This document shows positions 19,351-28,877 of a DNA stretch of 64,000 bases, in pieces. A model generated the notes under the pieces. It did no database searches and had not been told where the DNA came from. It saw nothing but the letters and a program-made list of their open reading frames with translations. The first letter of the stretch is position 1. The number at the start of each line of letters is the position of its first letter. The DNA is from Lachnospiraceae bacterium. GTDB lineage: Bacteria; Bacillota; Clostridia; Lachnospirales; Lachnospiraceae. The stretch lies in the NCBI GenBank assembly GCA_022845955.1, contig AP025576.1, positions 4,650,001-4,714,000 on the forward strand, given 5' to 3'. Position numbers and translations under genes: made by a program.

Positions 19351-20268
19351 TCATCCTTTTAAGGAACCAATCATGACACCCTTTTCAAAATATTTCTGCA
19401 TCAGGGCGTATAATAATACCACAGGCCCCGTCGCCACCACAATAATACAATATTTGGATACATTGGCAATACGCATCGCTTCCTGCATAGATGCCGAGCT
19501 GTCCGCCATAGACATCATGTAGTCGCCGGATTTATCTACCTGCAGGGTTGCCAGGATTTCCCGCAGCACCGTCTGGAGAGGGAGCAGGTTCCTGTCACGC
19601 AGATACACAAGCCCGTTAAAATAATCATTCCATTTCGCCACGCCGTAGTAAACGGCCAGAACCGCGATTATGGTCTTGCTCAGAGGCAGAACCACTTTGG
19701 AAAAATACTGGAAATGAGTGGCTCCGTCCAGCATGGCGGCTTCATAAAGTTCTCCCGGAATGTTGGTCTGTATGTAGGTCCGTGCAACCATCAGGTTCCA
19801 GACACTCACGCAGCCCATCAGGATAATAATCGCTCTCGTATTATATAAACCGATATTCTTCATCACCAGGAAGGTGGGGATCAGCCCGCCGTTAAAAAAC
19901 ATGGTGAATACGAAGAAAAAATTAAGGAACCCCTTGCCTGCAAATTTGGGCCTGGACAGCGCATAAGCTGCCGACAGCGTCACCAGGATACTGATCACCA
20001 CACTGACAAAGGTGTAAAACAGGGAGTTCCCATAAGACGACCACAGCTCCTTGTATTTAAAAACCGCTTCATAGCCCATCAGGGAAAAATCCACCGGATG
20101 CAGCAGGACTTCTCCTTTTACAATAGCATCCGGATCCGATACGGATGCGATACACACCAGGTAAAGCGGATATAATATAATCAGCATAACCACAACCCAG
20201 AATAAAGAATTAAAGATATGGAACATGCGGTTGCTGAAGCCCATCTGCTTTCTTGCCTTTTTTCTCAT
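19351..20268 (-). CDS. ABC sugar transporter permease, LplC/YtcP type
   Basis: Permease of 305 residues. Visible are an N-terminal membrane segment (LFWVVVMLIILYPLYLVCIA), the periplasmic-side SDPDAIVKGEVLLHPVDFS, and the EAA loop YEAAMLDGATHFQYFSKVVLPLS. The C-terminus LMQKYFEKGVMIGSLKG is the LplC ending. Start ATG follows AGAGAGG. It lies 59 bases after the LplB-type partner and 64 before the binding protein of cluster III. Confidence 0.95.
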   Translation of the reverse strand: MRKKARKQMGFSNRMFHIFNSLFWVVVMLIILYPLYLVCIASVSDPDAIVKGEVLLHPVDFSLMGYEAVFKYKELWSSYGNSLFYTFVSVVISILVTLSAAYALSRPKFAGKGFLNFFFVFTMFFNGGLIPTFLVMKNIGLYNTRAIIILMGCVSVWNLMVARTYIQTNIPGELYEAAMLDGATHFQYFSKVVLPLSKTIIAVLAVYYGVAKWNDYFNGLVYLRDRNLLPLQTVLREILATLQVDKSGDYMMSMADSSASMQEAMRIANVSKYCIIVVATGPVVLLYALMQKYFEKGVMIGSLKG

Positions 20269-20327
20269 ATTATAAACCTCTCTGTCATTTTACTGAAACC
20301 TAACTGACCGGTACCTTCACCGCTGTT

Positions 20328-21269
20328 TTAAAACAATCCCACGTCCGTCATACGCTTCGACAGCCGGTTCACAGATACAATCAGGATAAAATTGATAATA
20401 TTGATAAACAGGCCGATTGCCGCCGTATAAGAGAACTGCCCGCTCCCCAGGCCGACATTGTACACATATACGCCGATGATATCCGAGGTGGGAATATTTC
20501 CCGGCGTCTGCATGACCAGCGCTTTATTTGTATCGGAGGCAAGCATCTTGCCGCAGTCCAGGATAAACACCATCATTGCTGTGGGAATCAGGCTTGGGAT
20601 ATCTATGTACCGTATTTTCTGCCAGATGCTGGCCCCGTCAATTTCCGCCGCTTCATATAAAGATAAATCAATGCCGGTCAATGTGGCGATATAAAGGATT
20701 GTCCCGTAGCCGGCCGCCTGCCAGATTCCTGATATGATATAAATGGAACGGAAGGCAGAGGCATCCGACATGAAATCAACAGCCTTCAGGCCGAGGGCCG
20801 TTCTGGCAAAATTCAGGATACCGCTTGTCGGGGAGAGGAAAATGTAAAGCATACCTGCAAGCACGACGGTAGATATAAAGTAGGGAATATAAATGCTTGT
20901 CTGGATAAACCTCTTTTTCTTTGTTCCCCGGATCTGATTCAGCAGTATGGCCAGAATCAGCGGCACCGGAAAACTCCACAACAGATAATACACATTCAAC
21001 AGTAGAGTGTTTGACAACAGCCTCTTAAAATAGTAAGCGTTGAAGAAATTCTTAAAATGCTTCAATCCCACCCATGCGCTGCCCGCAATCCCGTCCACCG
21101 CCTTATAGTCTTTAAAGGCTATCTGGATTCCGTACAGCGGCAGATAATTGAAAACCACAAAATAAATGACTGCCGGAAGCACCAACAGATACAGCTGCCA
21201 GTTATTCTTCCAAACGGCTTTAAAACCCAGTCTCTTTTTCATGGCCTTCGGCTTTTCCCATGCTTTCAC
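20328..21269 (-). CDS. ABC sugar transporter permease, LplB type, GTG start
   Basis: Permease of 313 residues and first gene of cluster III. Membrane segment LYLLVLPAVIYFVVFNYLPLYGIQIAF is followed by five more. The EAA loop is YEAAEIDGASIWQKIRYIDIPS, and the C-terminus is VNRLSKRMTDVGLF. The GTG at 21269 has AAGGGAG about 9 bases upstream. A near-consensus promoter and a pair of direct repeats lie before it. It is divergent from the AraC gene at 21758, so two regulators (that one and the membrane-bound one) could act on it. Confidence 0.93.
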   Translation of the reverse strand: MKAWEKPKAMKKRLGFKAVWKNNWQLYLLVLPAVIYFVVFNYLPLYGIQIAFKDYKAVDGIAGSAWVGLKHFKNFFNAYYFKRLLSNTLLLNVYYLLWSFPVPLILAILLNQIRGTKKKRFIQTSIYIPYFISTVVLAGMLYIFLSPTSGILNFARTALGLKAVDFMSDASAFRSIYIISGIWQAAGYGTILYIATLTGIDLSLYEAAEIDGASIWQKIRYIDIPSLIPTAMMVFILDCGKMLASDTNKALVMQTPGNIPTSDIIGVYVYNVGLGSGQFSYTAAIGLFINIINFILIVSVNRLSKRMTDVGLF

Positions 21270-21320
21270 TAAAAACCGCTCCCTTCTTTTTTGTAACTTT
21301 CATGCACTTCGTATAGTAGA

Positions 21321-21349
21321 ATCATACATAATATTCGGCATATTTTCAA
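21321..21349 (-). promoter_or_regulatory. Sigma-A type promoter of cluster III
   Basis: On the minus strand TTGAAA (21344-21349), a 17-base spacer and TATGAT (21321-21326), giving a leader of about 45 bases before the GTG of the LplB-type permease. Confidence 0.7.
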
Positions 21350-21400
21350 CGTTATAAATTTTATCCCCTTCGTTATCACTCAAATTGACCATTTTTACAG

Positions 21401-21422
21401 GTTTATAAGCTAGTTTATAAGC
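21401..21422. promoter_or_regulatory. Tandem direct repeat, candidate AraC-type operator
   Basis: GTTTATAAGC occurs twice with a 2-base gap (21401-21410 and 21413-21422), about 50 bases upstream of the cluster III -35 box. A related GTTATAA lies at 21351-21357. Direct repeats upstream of -35 are the usual form of AraC-family sites. Which regulator binds is not known. Confidence 0.45.
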
Positions 21423-21579
21423 AGTATTTACAATCATTTGAAAAAAGGAAGTCCCCCGGCTTTGCACCCGTAAAATTTCGTACCCTCTAAAATTTATAAC
21501 CTTTGGGGCGCAGCTGCCGATAGCCGTCTGCTGTTTCATCTCTTCCGGCAAACGGCCCCTTTGTTATTCCGCCGCCTAA

Positions 21580-21624
21580 AAAGCAGGGTTTCCGTTTTCT
21601 ATAAAAAAACGGAAACCCTGCTTT
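21580..21624. other. Perfect 19-bp inverted repeat in the divergent cluster III / AraC region
   Basis: Arms at 21580-21598 and 21606-21624 are exact inverse complements around a 7-base loop. Read on the minus strand the second arm ends in TTTTTA, so it could terminate transcription coming from the right. It is also placed as a two-sided insulator or an operator between divergent genes. The 21270-21757 interval holds only this, the direct repeat and the two promoters. Confidence 0.7.
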
Positions 21625-21695
21625 GGATTCTAACCTTATTTTATTTTTTTCTCAGGTACCCGGAACGTCAAATCCGTAAATAAGAAAGGATCTCA

Positions 21696-21724
21696 TTGAC
21701 AGATTTTTGCCGCTATGATATTTT
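21696..21724 (+). promoter_or_regulatory. Candidate promoter of the AraC gene at 21758
   Basis: Perfect TTGACA (21696-21701), 17-base spacer, and TATTTT (21719-21724), which is 4/6 of consensus, about 33 bases before the ATG. Confidence 0.5.
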
Positions 21725-21757
21725 TCGTATAAGCAGCCGTTTACGAAAGGAGATGCT

Positions 21758-22594
21758 ATGTATAAAAAACTTATTTTTGAACACGATGTATTGACTGCAT
21801 ACACACATCACCTCGCTGCCCCGGAACATGTCCATGTAAATTGTGAGTTTGTTTTGGTCACAAACGGCAAAGCGCGCAACACGGTGGACGGTGTATCGGA
21901 AACCATTGTCAACGGTGACGTCTTTTTTCTGAATCACCTTCCTCAGCACAGCATAACCAACATAAGTGACGATCATGAACATATTGATCTGTATATCACC
22001 TGCCAGCAGCTCAAACAGGTCTGTCTGAAGCTGTTTAACGAAGAATTATATGACTTCCTGATGAAAGATGCTTCCGAAAAAAAATGCAATATCACTTATG
22101 ATGAATTCACTGTGATTGTTAAAAAAGTACGGAAACTGGAAGTGAATTACATCCTCGCCAAAGATGATGCCATGCGGGAAACCTACAAAAGATGTGTCCT
22201 CTCCGTTATCATTGAAATATTAGGCGTGCTGTTTGATAACCTGTATACCCGGCAGTTTAACTGTCCCCCCTGGCTTGAGTCCTTTTTACAGGAAATCCAG
22301 CGTCCTGAAATATTTTCCATGTCGGTGAATGAAATCATCAATTTATCGTTTTATTCGCATACTTTTTTCTGCCAGACATTCAAAAAATGTTTTCAGCGCA
22401 GCTTCAAGTCCTACATTGATGAATTACGTTTTAATCATGCCAAAAACCTGTTAGCCACCACCCATTTATCCATATTGGATATTTCGCTGTCCGTCGGCTA
22501 CAACAGTTCTTCGCATTTCATCCACAAATTTAAGCAGTTATCCGGTATAACGCCCCTGCAGTTCAGGAATATCATACAGAACCGCAGACCGTGA
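21758..22594 (+). CDS. AraC-family regulator with cupin sensor domain
   Basis: Cytoplasmic regulator of 278 residues. The N-terminal half is a cupin-like ligand pocket (HVHVNCEFVLVTNGKARNTV, GDVFFLNHLPQHSI). The C-terminal half is the AraC double helix-turn-helix (VNEIINLSFYSHTFFCQTFKKCF and ILDISLSVGYNSSSHFIHKFKQLSGITPLQFR). Ribosome site AAAGGAG lies 5 bases from the ATG. It converges on the alpha-rhamnosidase gene, with 27 bases between stops, and is divergent from cluster III. The rhamnosidase-side position and a sugar-binding cupin suggest a RhaR/RhaS-like role, but control of cluster III is equally possible from position. Confidence 0.94.
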   Translation: MYKKLIFEHDVLTAYTHHLAAPEHVHVNCEFVLVTNGKARNTVDGVSETIVNGDVFFLNHLPQHSITNISDDHEHIDLYITCQQLKQVCLKLFNEELYDFLMKDASEKKCNITYDEFTVIVKKVRKLEVNYILAKDDAMRETYKRCVLSVIIEILGVLFDNLYTRQFNCPPWLESFLQEIQRPEIFSMSVNEIINLSFYSHTFFCQTFKKCFQRSFKSYIDELRFNHAKNLLATTHLSILDISLSVGYNSSSHFIHKFKQLSGITPLQFRNIIQNRRP

Positions 22595-22621
22595 GGCGCG
22601 CGGTATCTGTCCGGGGCAGGA

Positions 22622-25297
22622 TTACTCTGTCTCTGCGGCCTTACCTGGATCCCAGAGCTGATAAGCCGTCTCATACTCCCCTGCCTCCAGGTAACAGACC
22701 TGATCCCGCACACATGCAAAAATGGGATTCCCGGTATACGTGAATACCTCTTTCGGGGCCTTCGGCAGATACAGGACGGCCTCACATCCGAACGGGACCG
22801 AAAACGACAGTTTTATATGATTTCCTTCCCTGATCTCCCATGCCGATTTCCATAATCCGGAGGCCGAATTATACTCACATCTGACCTGTCCCACACGGGG
22901 ATCGATAACCGGCGCAAGGATCCCTTTTTGGAATCCGACGGAGTCTTCCGCCTGTCGGATACCCGCCATATAAGCATACATCCATTCCACAACAGAACCA
23001 TATGCATAGTGATTCAGGCTGTTCATCCCTGTGGACGAAATACTGCCGTCCGCCAAAACACTGTTCCATCGTTCCCATATGGTCGTAGCCCCAAGGGTAA
23101 CCTCATACAGCCACCCGGGATACTCTTCATTTACTAAAAGGTGATACGCCAGATCGCTCATCCCTGCTTTCGTAAGCTCCTCCAGAAGAATCGGCGTTCC
23201 CACAAAACCTGTCTGCAGCCGGTTTCCATTGGATTCAAACAGCTTTCGCAAAGCCAGGCCGATCCGTTCCCGATCCCGGCATAATCCATAACGTAAGGCC
23301 AGCAGATATCCCGTTTGGGTATTTACGCCGCTCTGCCCATTCCGGAAATCATATTCCTTCCGGATTTCTTCCAGGAGCTCGTCCGACAAAGCCTCATACG
23401 TTTCGGCCTCTTCCGTTTTACCGAGAATCCGTGCCGTTTTTGCTACCAGCTGCGCGCTTACCCTATAATATACGCCCGCAATCAATCCATCATCCGTGCC
23501 GCCTTTTACGCCATCCGTACCGCCGGCCCCGTCGAGTGCCAGCCAGTCCCCGTAATGTACCGCCCTGCGCCACCCGTCCTTTTTGCCGTCTGCGGTATTG
23601 TTCACCGCTGTTATATAATCAACCCATGCCTTCATACTGCTGTAATGCTTCTCCAATATGCCGGAATCTCCGTAAAAACGGTACATATTCCAGGGTATGA
23701 TTGTTGTTGCGTCCCCCCAGACAGCGGAAGCAGCGTCCACATCAAATGCCGGCACCACATTCGGTACCATTCCCCCGCGGCTGTTTTGCTCCGTTTCCAT
23801 GTCTGCTATATATTTGTAATAGAAGGAATAACAGTCTCTGATATAACATGCCGTCGCGGAAAACACCTGCGCATCTCCGGTCCATCCCATCCGTTCATCT
23901 CTTTGGGGACAGTCTGTGGGCACATCCACAAAATTATCCTTCTGTCCCCATTCCGTATTCGCTATGAGCCGGTTCAATAAAGGGTTTCCGGTAACCAGCT
24001 TTCCCGTTCTCGGCAGCTCGGAATAAACAGCAAGGCCGACAAAGTTATCTTTTACGGTATCCGGCATCGGCGTATAGATAACCTCCCCTTTTTCTCCTCT
24101 CATTACCGCATAGGCTTCCGCCGGATCGTCACAAAGGAGCTTTTCCACTTTCACATAACGGTACCCGTAAAAAGTGAAATGAGGGATAATCGTCTGCTGC
24201 GTCCCATCGGAAACATAAAAGTACTCCGAGCGCGCCGACCGCAGATTGTCCCGGTAAAAATTCCCCTGCTGCAGGATTTCACCTGTCTGTACATGGATTA
24301 CCGTCCCCTTTGGCTCTTTTACACGCAGTGAAAAAATTCCGGTTATATTCTGTCCCAGATCCAGTACGGTTTCGCCGGCCGGTGTATGGATCAGGTTTTC
24401 AACCGGAAATTCTGTCCTCACCTTTACCGGTGTGCTGAGCCTGGCCGCCGGCTTTCCTTTTGGCGCCTGTACATATACTGCGTTTCCGGCCTCTTGCGTT
24501 TCCCTTGTATCATCTCTCCATTCCCCGTCATAAATATTCGAGAACACAATGTTGGATGTCCTTACTTTCCAGCTGTCATCCGTACCGATGACCTGTTCCG
24601 ATCCATCCTCATATTCGATACGAAGTTCGGACAACAGTTGGAATCCATCGCCGTAATACCCTTTTTCCCTGTCGCCTGAAAATCCAAATCTCCCTTTATA
24701 CCAGCCCGTACCCAGCATTACAGACAATGTCCCGCTCTGCCGGATCCTATCCGTCACATCAAAAGTCTGGTATTGAACCCAGCTGTTATAATTATTACAA
24801 TAGGGCGTCAGCAGCTCTTCCCCGATTTTAACCCCGTCCCACATGGCCTCATACAGCCCAAGCCCTGTTATGTACAGCCGTGCCCGGCTGACCCTTCCGG
24901 TAATTTCTATTTCCTTATAAAACACAGGGCTTGCCAGATCTTTCGCCGGGCAGCCGATCCACTTTCCTTCCCAGCTCTCGTCTTTCTTTGCGCTTTCAAA
25001 CCAGTGTACATCACTGACTGCCTCTTCCCCTGCATCCGTGCGGACATATACCTTCCAGTAATACCTTGTTCTCGGTTCCATTTCCATCTCTACCGGCGCC
25101 GCCAGAGGACTGCTATCCGGCTGATATCCGGTGTCCCGGATAAGAGCCGTCATAAGTTCATCCTTTGCTATCAGAATTCTTGCCGCCGTCATCTTTTTCC
25201 CTTTTGCCTGAACCACCTTCCAGGAAAATACCGGACTTTCAAAACCATATCCCAAAGGATTGTTATAATGATTCGTTTTACATTCTGTAATTTTCAT
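22622..25297 (-). CDS. Alpha-L-rhamnosidase, GH78
   Basis: Enzyme of 891 residues that removes terminal alpha-L-rhamnose from oligosaccharides or glycosides. Domain order fits GH78: an N-terminal Fn3-like domain (about 1-105), a beta-sandwich with the ARLYITGLGLYEAMWDG and LGTGWYKGRFGF motifs, and a second sandwich. The catalytic barrel begins with DCPQRDERMGWTGD (D462, D467, E468, D475) and carries the general-base region TTIWERWNS with E742. A C-terminal beta-domain follows. No signal peptide is visible, so it acts inside the cell on imported substrate. It is the last gene of cluster IV, 16 bases after the LplC-type permease, which points to uptake of rhamnose-containing oligosaccharides such as rhamnogalacturonan pieces. 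Confidence 0.95.
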   Translation of the reverse strand: MKITECKTNHYNNPLGYGFESPVFSWKVVQAKGKKMTAARILIAKDELMTALIRDTGYQPDSSPLAAPVEMEMEPRTRYYWKVYVRTDAGEEAVSDVHWFESAKKDESWEGKWIGCPAKDLASPVFYKEIEITGRVSRARLYITGLGLYEAMWDGVKIGEELLTPYCNNYNSWVQYQTFDVTDRIRQSGTLSVMLGTGWYKGRFGFSGDREKGYYGDGFQLLSELRIEYEDGSEQVIGTDDSWKVRTSNIVFSNIYDGEWRDDTRETQEAGNAVYVQAPKGKPAARLSTPVKVRTEFPVENLIHTPAGETVLDLGQNITGIFSLRVKEPKGTVIHVQTGEILQQGNFYRDNLRSARSEYFYVSDGTQQTIIPHFTFYGYRYVKVEKLLCDDPAEAYAVMRGEKGEVIYTPMPDTVKDNFVGLAVYSELPRTGKLVTGNPLLNRLIANTEWGQKDNFVDVPTDCPQRDERMGWTGDAQVFSATACYIRDCYSFYYKYIADMETEQNSRGGMVPNVVPAFDVDAASAVWGDATTIIPWNMYRFYGDSGILEKHYSSMKAWVDYITAVNNTADGKKDGWRRAVHYGDWLALDGAGGTDGVKGGTDDGLIAGVYYRVSAQLVAKTARILGKTEEAETYEALSDELLEEIRKEYDFRNGQSGVNTQTGYLLALRYGLCRDRERIGLALRKLFESNGNRLQTGFVGTPILLEELTKAGMSDLAYHLLVNEEYPGWLYEVTLGATTIWERWNSVLADGSISSTGMNSLNHYAYGSVVEWMYAYMAGIRQAEDSVGFQKGILAPVIDPRVGQVRCEYNSASGLWKSAWEIREGNHIKLSFSVPFGCEAVLYLPKAPKEVFTYTGNPIFACVRDQVCYLEAGEYETAYQLWDPGKAAETE

Positions 25298-25313
25298 ATA
25301 TGTAAGCTTTCCC

Positions 25314-26195
25314 CTAACCTTTGACGGATCCGACGGTCATGCCTTTCACAAAATATTTCTGTGCAAACGGATAGATAAGCATGATCGGAATGAGCGAAAT
25401 GAATATTTGTGCGCAGCGGATGGTCCTGTCATCCACAACAGAAAGCAGCTTTATCTCATCGATACTTAACAGACTCAAGTCTCTTTTCACAACAACCGTA
25501 TATAAATAAGAGGCCAGAGGATAGCTGGACGGGAAATTTGAAAAAATCAGTCCGTCAAAATAGCTGTTCCACTGTGTTATGAAGGAAAACAAAGTCAATG
25601 TGGCAATCGATGGTTTGGCACACGGAACATATACGCGGAAGCATGTGGTAAATTGGCCGGCCCCGTCAATAATCGCCGCTTCTTCTAATTCTTTTGGTAT
25701 GCCGCGGAAGAAATTGATCATAAGTACAATATTATAAACCGACAGAATCGTAGGCAGGATCAATGCCCATATGGTATCCATTAAATGAAGGTTGGTTATC
25801 AGCAGGTACCCCGGTATCAGCCCGCCGGAAAACAGCATGGTAAAGAAAAACAGCCATACATAAATTCCCCTGGCCTGAAGCTGTTCCTTCTCCTTTGACA
25901 GCGGATAGGCAATGAGGATCGTAAGAATCATCGACATCGGCACCCCTATCAAGACACGCTCCGCACTTTTTAACAGGGATGTCCAGAATTCCTTTTTTTC
26001 AATAACATATTGATATGCCATTGTGGTAAATTCTACCGGCCAAAGTGTAACCTTTCCTGCGGCTACCGCTGTTGCGCTGGAAAAAGACATTGCCAAAATT
26101 GTCAGCAGAGGCAGTACACATACTAATGCCAGTATCGATAAAACCATATAATTGATAACGCAGAAAACTGCGCGGCTCTTTTTTATTTTTTTCAT
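25314..26195 (-). CDS. ABC sugar transporter permease, LplC/YtcP type
   Basis: Permease of about 293 residues. First membrane segment INYMVLSILALVCVLPLLTILAM, then the family stretch FSSATAVAAGKVTLWPVEFT. The EAA loop is EEAAIIDGAGQFTTCFRVY, and the ending YPFAQKYFVKGMTVGSVKG is canonical. An in-frame ATG 13 codons upstream exists, but the ATG at 26195 after AAAGGG starts the usual short basic N-terminus. It lies between the LplB-type permease and the rhamnosidase of cluster IV. Confidence 0.93.
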   Translation of the reverse strand: MKKIKKSRAVFCVINYMVLSILALVCVLPLLTILAMSFSSATAVAAGKVTLWPVEFTTMAYQYVIEKKEFWTSLLKSAERVLIGVPMSMILTILIAYPLSKEKEQLQARGIYVWLFFFTMLFSGGLIPGYLLITNLHLMDTIWALILPTILSVYNIVLMINFFRGIPKELEEAAIIDGAGQFTTCFRVYVPCAKPSIATLTLFSFITQWNSYFDGLIFSNFPSSYPLASYLYTVVVKRDLSLLSIDEIKLLSVVDDRTIRCAQIFISLIPIMLIYPFAQKYFVKGMTVGSVKG

Positions 26196-26267
26196 ATATA
26201 TACCCTTTGACCGCTTCCGCGGACATTCATTCAATATTCGGAAGGCGCTTCCTTCCTTTCTCTCTCA

Positions 26268-27191
26268 TTAAAAAATACGGTAATTTGAAAATTTATATGC
26301 CAGGTAATACGAGGTTGAAATAAAAATGGTTGAAATAATCGATTTGAATAACCCCACCGCCGTGGCAGCACCATATTGTGCATCAATAAGGCCCAACCGG
26401 TAAATAAAGGTATCCAGAATATCCCCGCTCTCATAAACGGCTTTGGTATACAAATTGAATACCTGGTCAAAACCTGCATTCAAAACATTACCAAGACTCA
26501 ATACCATCATAAGTACAACAATCCCACGGATTCCGGGAAGGGTAATATGCCATATTTGCTGCCAGCGGTTGGCCCCGTCCGTTTCCGCCGCTTCGTATAA
26601 ACTGGTATCCACGCCCACAATAGCCGCCAGATATACAATTGCATTATAGCCGAAGGTTTTCCATACATCCGTAACAATTAAAGTCCCTTTAAAATATCTG
26701 TTATCCCCCAGAAAAAAGATACTTTCCCCTCCCAGGGAGGTTATGATGCCATTTACGATTCCCGATCCCGGAGACAGCAAATCTATGAAAATCCCTCCCA
26801 AAACCACCCAGGATAAAAAATACGGCAGATATACAATGGTCTGGATGGTCTTTTTGAATCGCATATGACGGACTTCATTTAACAACAAGGCAAAAACAAC
26901 AGGAACTAACAGGCCGAGCACTATTTTCCAGGCAGCAATAATAACGGTATTCCCCATCGCCTGTTTAAAACCCGGCAGGGAAAACACATAAGTAAAGTTA
27001 TCGAACCCTATCCATTCCTGCTTTCCGAACATCCCTTTGCTGGGAATGAATTTTTGAAAAGCAATCACAAGACCCGCCATGGGAACATAATTAAAGATAA
27101 GAATCAGAAGGATCCCGGGAAAAAGCATTACATGCAGGGGGAGTTCTTTTCTGAATTTGGATAAGGAGTATTTATTTCTTTTCTGGTTCAC
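26268..27191 (-). CDS. ABC sugar transporter permease, LplB type
   Basis: Permease of 307 residues. It has LPLHVMLFPGILLILIFNYVPMAGLVIAF as the first membrane segment, EAA loop YEAAETDGANRWQQIWHITLPG, and C-terminus AYKFSNYRIF as in cluster I. It starts at GTG 27191 behind GAGGTGG, 12 bases after the stop of the binding protein. It forms the channel with the LplC-type permease that follows, probably for rhamnose-containing oligosaccharides. Confidence 0.94.
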   Translation of the reverse strand: MNQKRNKYSLSKFRKELPLHVMLFPGILLILIFNYVPMAGLVIAFQKFIPSKGMFGKQEWIGFDNFTYVFSLPGFKQAMGNTVIIAAWKIVLGLLVPVVFALLLNEVRHMRFKKTIQTIVYLPYFLSWVVLGGIFIDLLSPGSGIVNGIITSLGGESIFFLGDNRYFKGTLIVTDVWKTFGYNAIVYLAAIVGVDTSLYEAAETDGANRWQQIWHITLPGIRGIVVLMMVLSLGNVLNAGFDQVFNLYTKAVYESGDILDTFIYRLGLIDAQYGAATAVGLFKSIISTIFISTSYYLAYKFSNYRIF

Positions 27192-27203
27192 GTTGCCACC
27201 TCT

Positions 27204-28877
27204 TTATTTATTGGCAGAATACCATTCATTAACCTCTGCCGTCATATCATTACCGCCTGCGGTTTTCCATTCCTCAACCACTTTATCAAATGCATCTATC
27301 GTTTCCTGTCCGGAAATAATCTTGATAAAAGTCTGATCCAGCATATCGTCCAAAGTGGACTTTCTGGCAGTCATAATTTCCCCGGGTGCTGAAACGAATT
27401 TATTATAGACAGGAGCTGCTTTTTCCGGGTCCTGATACTGCAGCAGGATACTCTGACCGCCCTCTTCCCCAAATACGCCGAGCCATCCCCACATACTGTC
27501 ATCACCCTGCAGCGCCTTATAGCAGTATTCCCACATGGAATATTGTTCTCCTGTTAAGTCTCCGGGTTCTCCTGTTTTTAACGGCTCCGCAATCGCTTTG
27601 GTTGTGGCCTGGTTTTTGTCCGGCGTGCTCGTTATCCCAACCGGTGCGAGTTTCCATACCCCTTCCACGCCGTTTCCGGGATTTGCATACACTGTATATT
27701 CATTCTTTTCCGGATCAAATACTTTTTCACAATACAGATTCATTAATTGGATTAACGCTTCCGGGTGCTCACAGTTTTTGCTGACCACATACCAGCTTGT
27801 GGTTGCCATTTCAATGCCGGGCGCAGCTTTTTCACCGGTCTCTTCCATCGGTATCATGAACGGCTTCCAATCCGCCTCCGGGATAGCATTTTTAACCGTC
27901 TGCAGAAAATCCAGAGGGGTTGCATGGAATCCATACATGGCTCCGCACTTACCGTTCACAAGCGCTTCCGCCGCTTTCTGGTTATCATTGACGTAAAACT
28001 CTGGATCGATTAATCCGTCCGCGTAAAGCTCTGCCAAAACGCCCAGCGCCTGCTTCATCTCCGGTGTCGTACTGCCGTAAACCAGGCTGCCTTCCTCATT
28101 TTCTACCCAATAGGTGGGGTATGCATGGTATGCGTTGCAAATCCCCTTTATATCAAACTGGTTCCCATACAGATCGTTCCCCATTTCAAGCCCTACGCCG
28201 CCTTCCCCCGCATAGTCCTTGAATGCACGCAGCACTTCCTTTAATTCCTCCATAGTTTCCGGTGCACGCAGGTTTAAGGCATCCAGCCAGTCCTGGCGAA
28301 GCCACAGGATCTGCGCCCTCTCAATATCGCAGTCGGAAATAGGCAGGCCATAGACCGCTCCATTATAGGTAACTGCATCAAAGGCGCTCTCCCCCACATT
28401 TTCATACAGTTGTTTTACATAATCGCTTGCGTATTCATCAATATAGGGTTTTAAATCCACAATCAGTCCCGCATCCACCAATCTTTTCAGGTCTTCTTTT
28501 CCCACGCTCGCTATGTCCGGGATTTCGCCGCTTGAAATTGCCGCATTGAATTTTTGTTTATAGAGATCCCCATCCGATGCGATCCAAAGATAGGAAACAT
28601 CATATCCTAATGTGTCTGCGATTAACTCTGTCCAGATATTATCTTCGTATGTACTGCCTTCCATTTTTGCAAAAACACTGGATTCTATTGTGGAATCCTG
28701 TGCCCTGACAAAGGTAACCGGAATAAGGCCTTCCGCCTGAGCAGTACCGCTTTCCCCTGCATTCAGGCTCTCCTGCGTCTTTTCCGTTTCCCCGCTTGCC
28801 GCGGTACTGCCGCAGCCCCCAAGCGCAGCGGCCGCCAGCATAATACTCATACAAATTGCAACTGTTTTCCTTTTCAT
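27204..28877 (-). CDS. Extracellular sugar-binding lipoprotein (rhamnosidase cluster)
   Basis: Binding protein of 557 residues. Lipobox ALGGC gives Cys22, followed by a Ser/Thr/Glu/Gln linker. Core patterns are FNAAISSGEIPDIASVG, RQDWLDALNLRAPETMEELKEVL and the C-terminal FDKVVEEWKTAGGNDM, shared with clusters I and II. The ATG follows AGGAGAGG. It is the first gene of cluster IV and presumably binds the rhamnose-containing substrate later cut by the GH78 enzyme. That assignment is inferred only from gene order. Confidence 0.95.
   Translation of the reverse strand: MKRKTVAICMSIMLAAAALGGCGSTAASGETEKTQESLNAGESGTAQAEGLIPVTFVRAQDSTIESSVFAKMEGSTYEDNIWTELIADTLGYDVSYLWIASDGDLYKQKFNAAISSGEIPDIASVGKEDLKRLVDAGLIVDLKPYIDEYASDYVKQLYENVGESAFDAVTYNGAVYGLPISDCDIERAQILWLRQDWLDALNLRAPETMEELKEVLRAFKDYAGEGGVGLEMGNDLYGNQFDIKGICNAYHAYPTYWVENEEGSLVYGSTTPEMKQALGVLAELYADGLIDPEFYVNDNQKAAEALVNGKCGAMYGFHATPLDFLQTVKNAIPEADWKPFMIPMEETGEKAAPGIEMATTSWYVVSKNCEHPEALIQLMNLYCEKVFDPEKNEYTVYANPGNGVEGVWKLAPVGITSTPDKNQATTKAIAEPLKTGEPGDLTGEQYSMWEYCYKALQGDDSMWGWLGVFGEEGGQSILLQYQDPEKAAPVYNKFVSAPGEIMTARKSTLDDMLDQTFIKIISGQETIDAFDKVVEEWKTAGGNDMTAEVNEWYSANK

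Noticed and set aside
21300..21551. 83-codon minus-strand frame upstream of cluster III
   Set aside because: It covers the promoter and direct repeat of cluster III, its ribosome site is poor and no family is recognisable.
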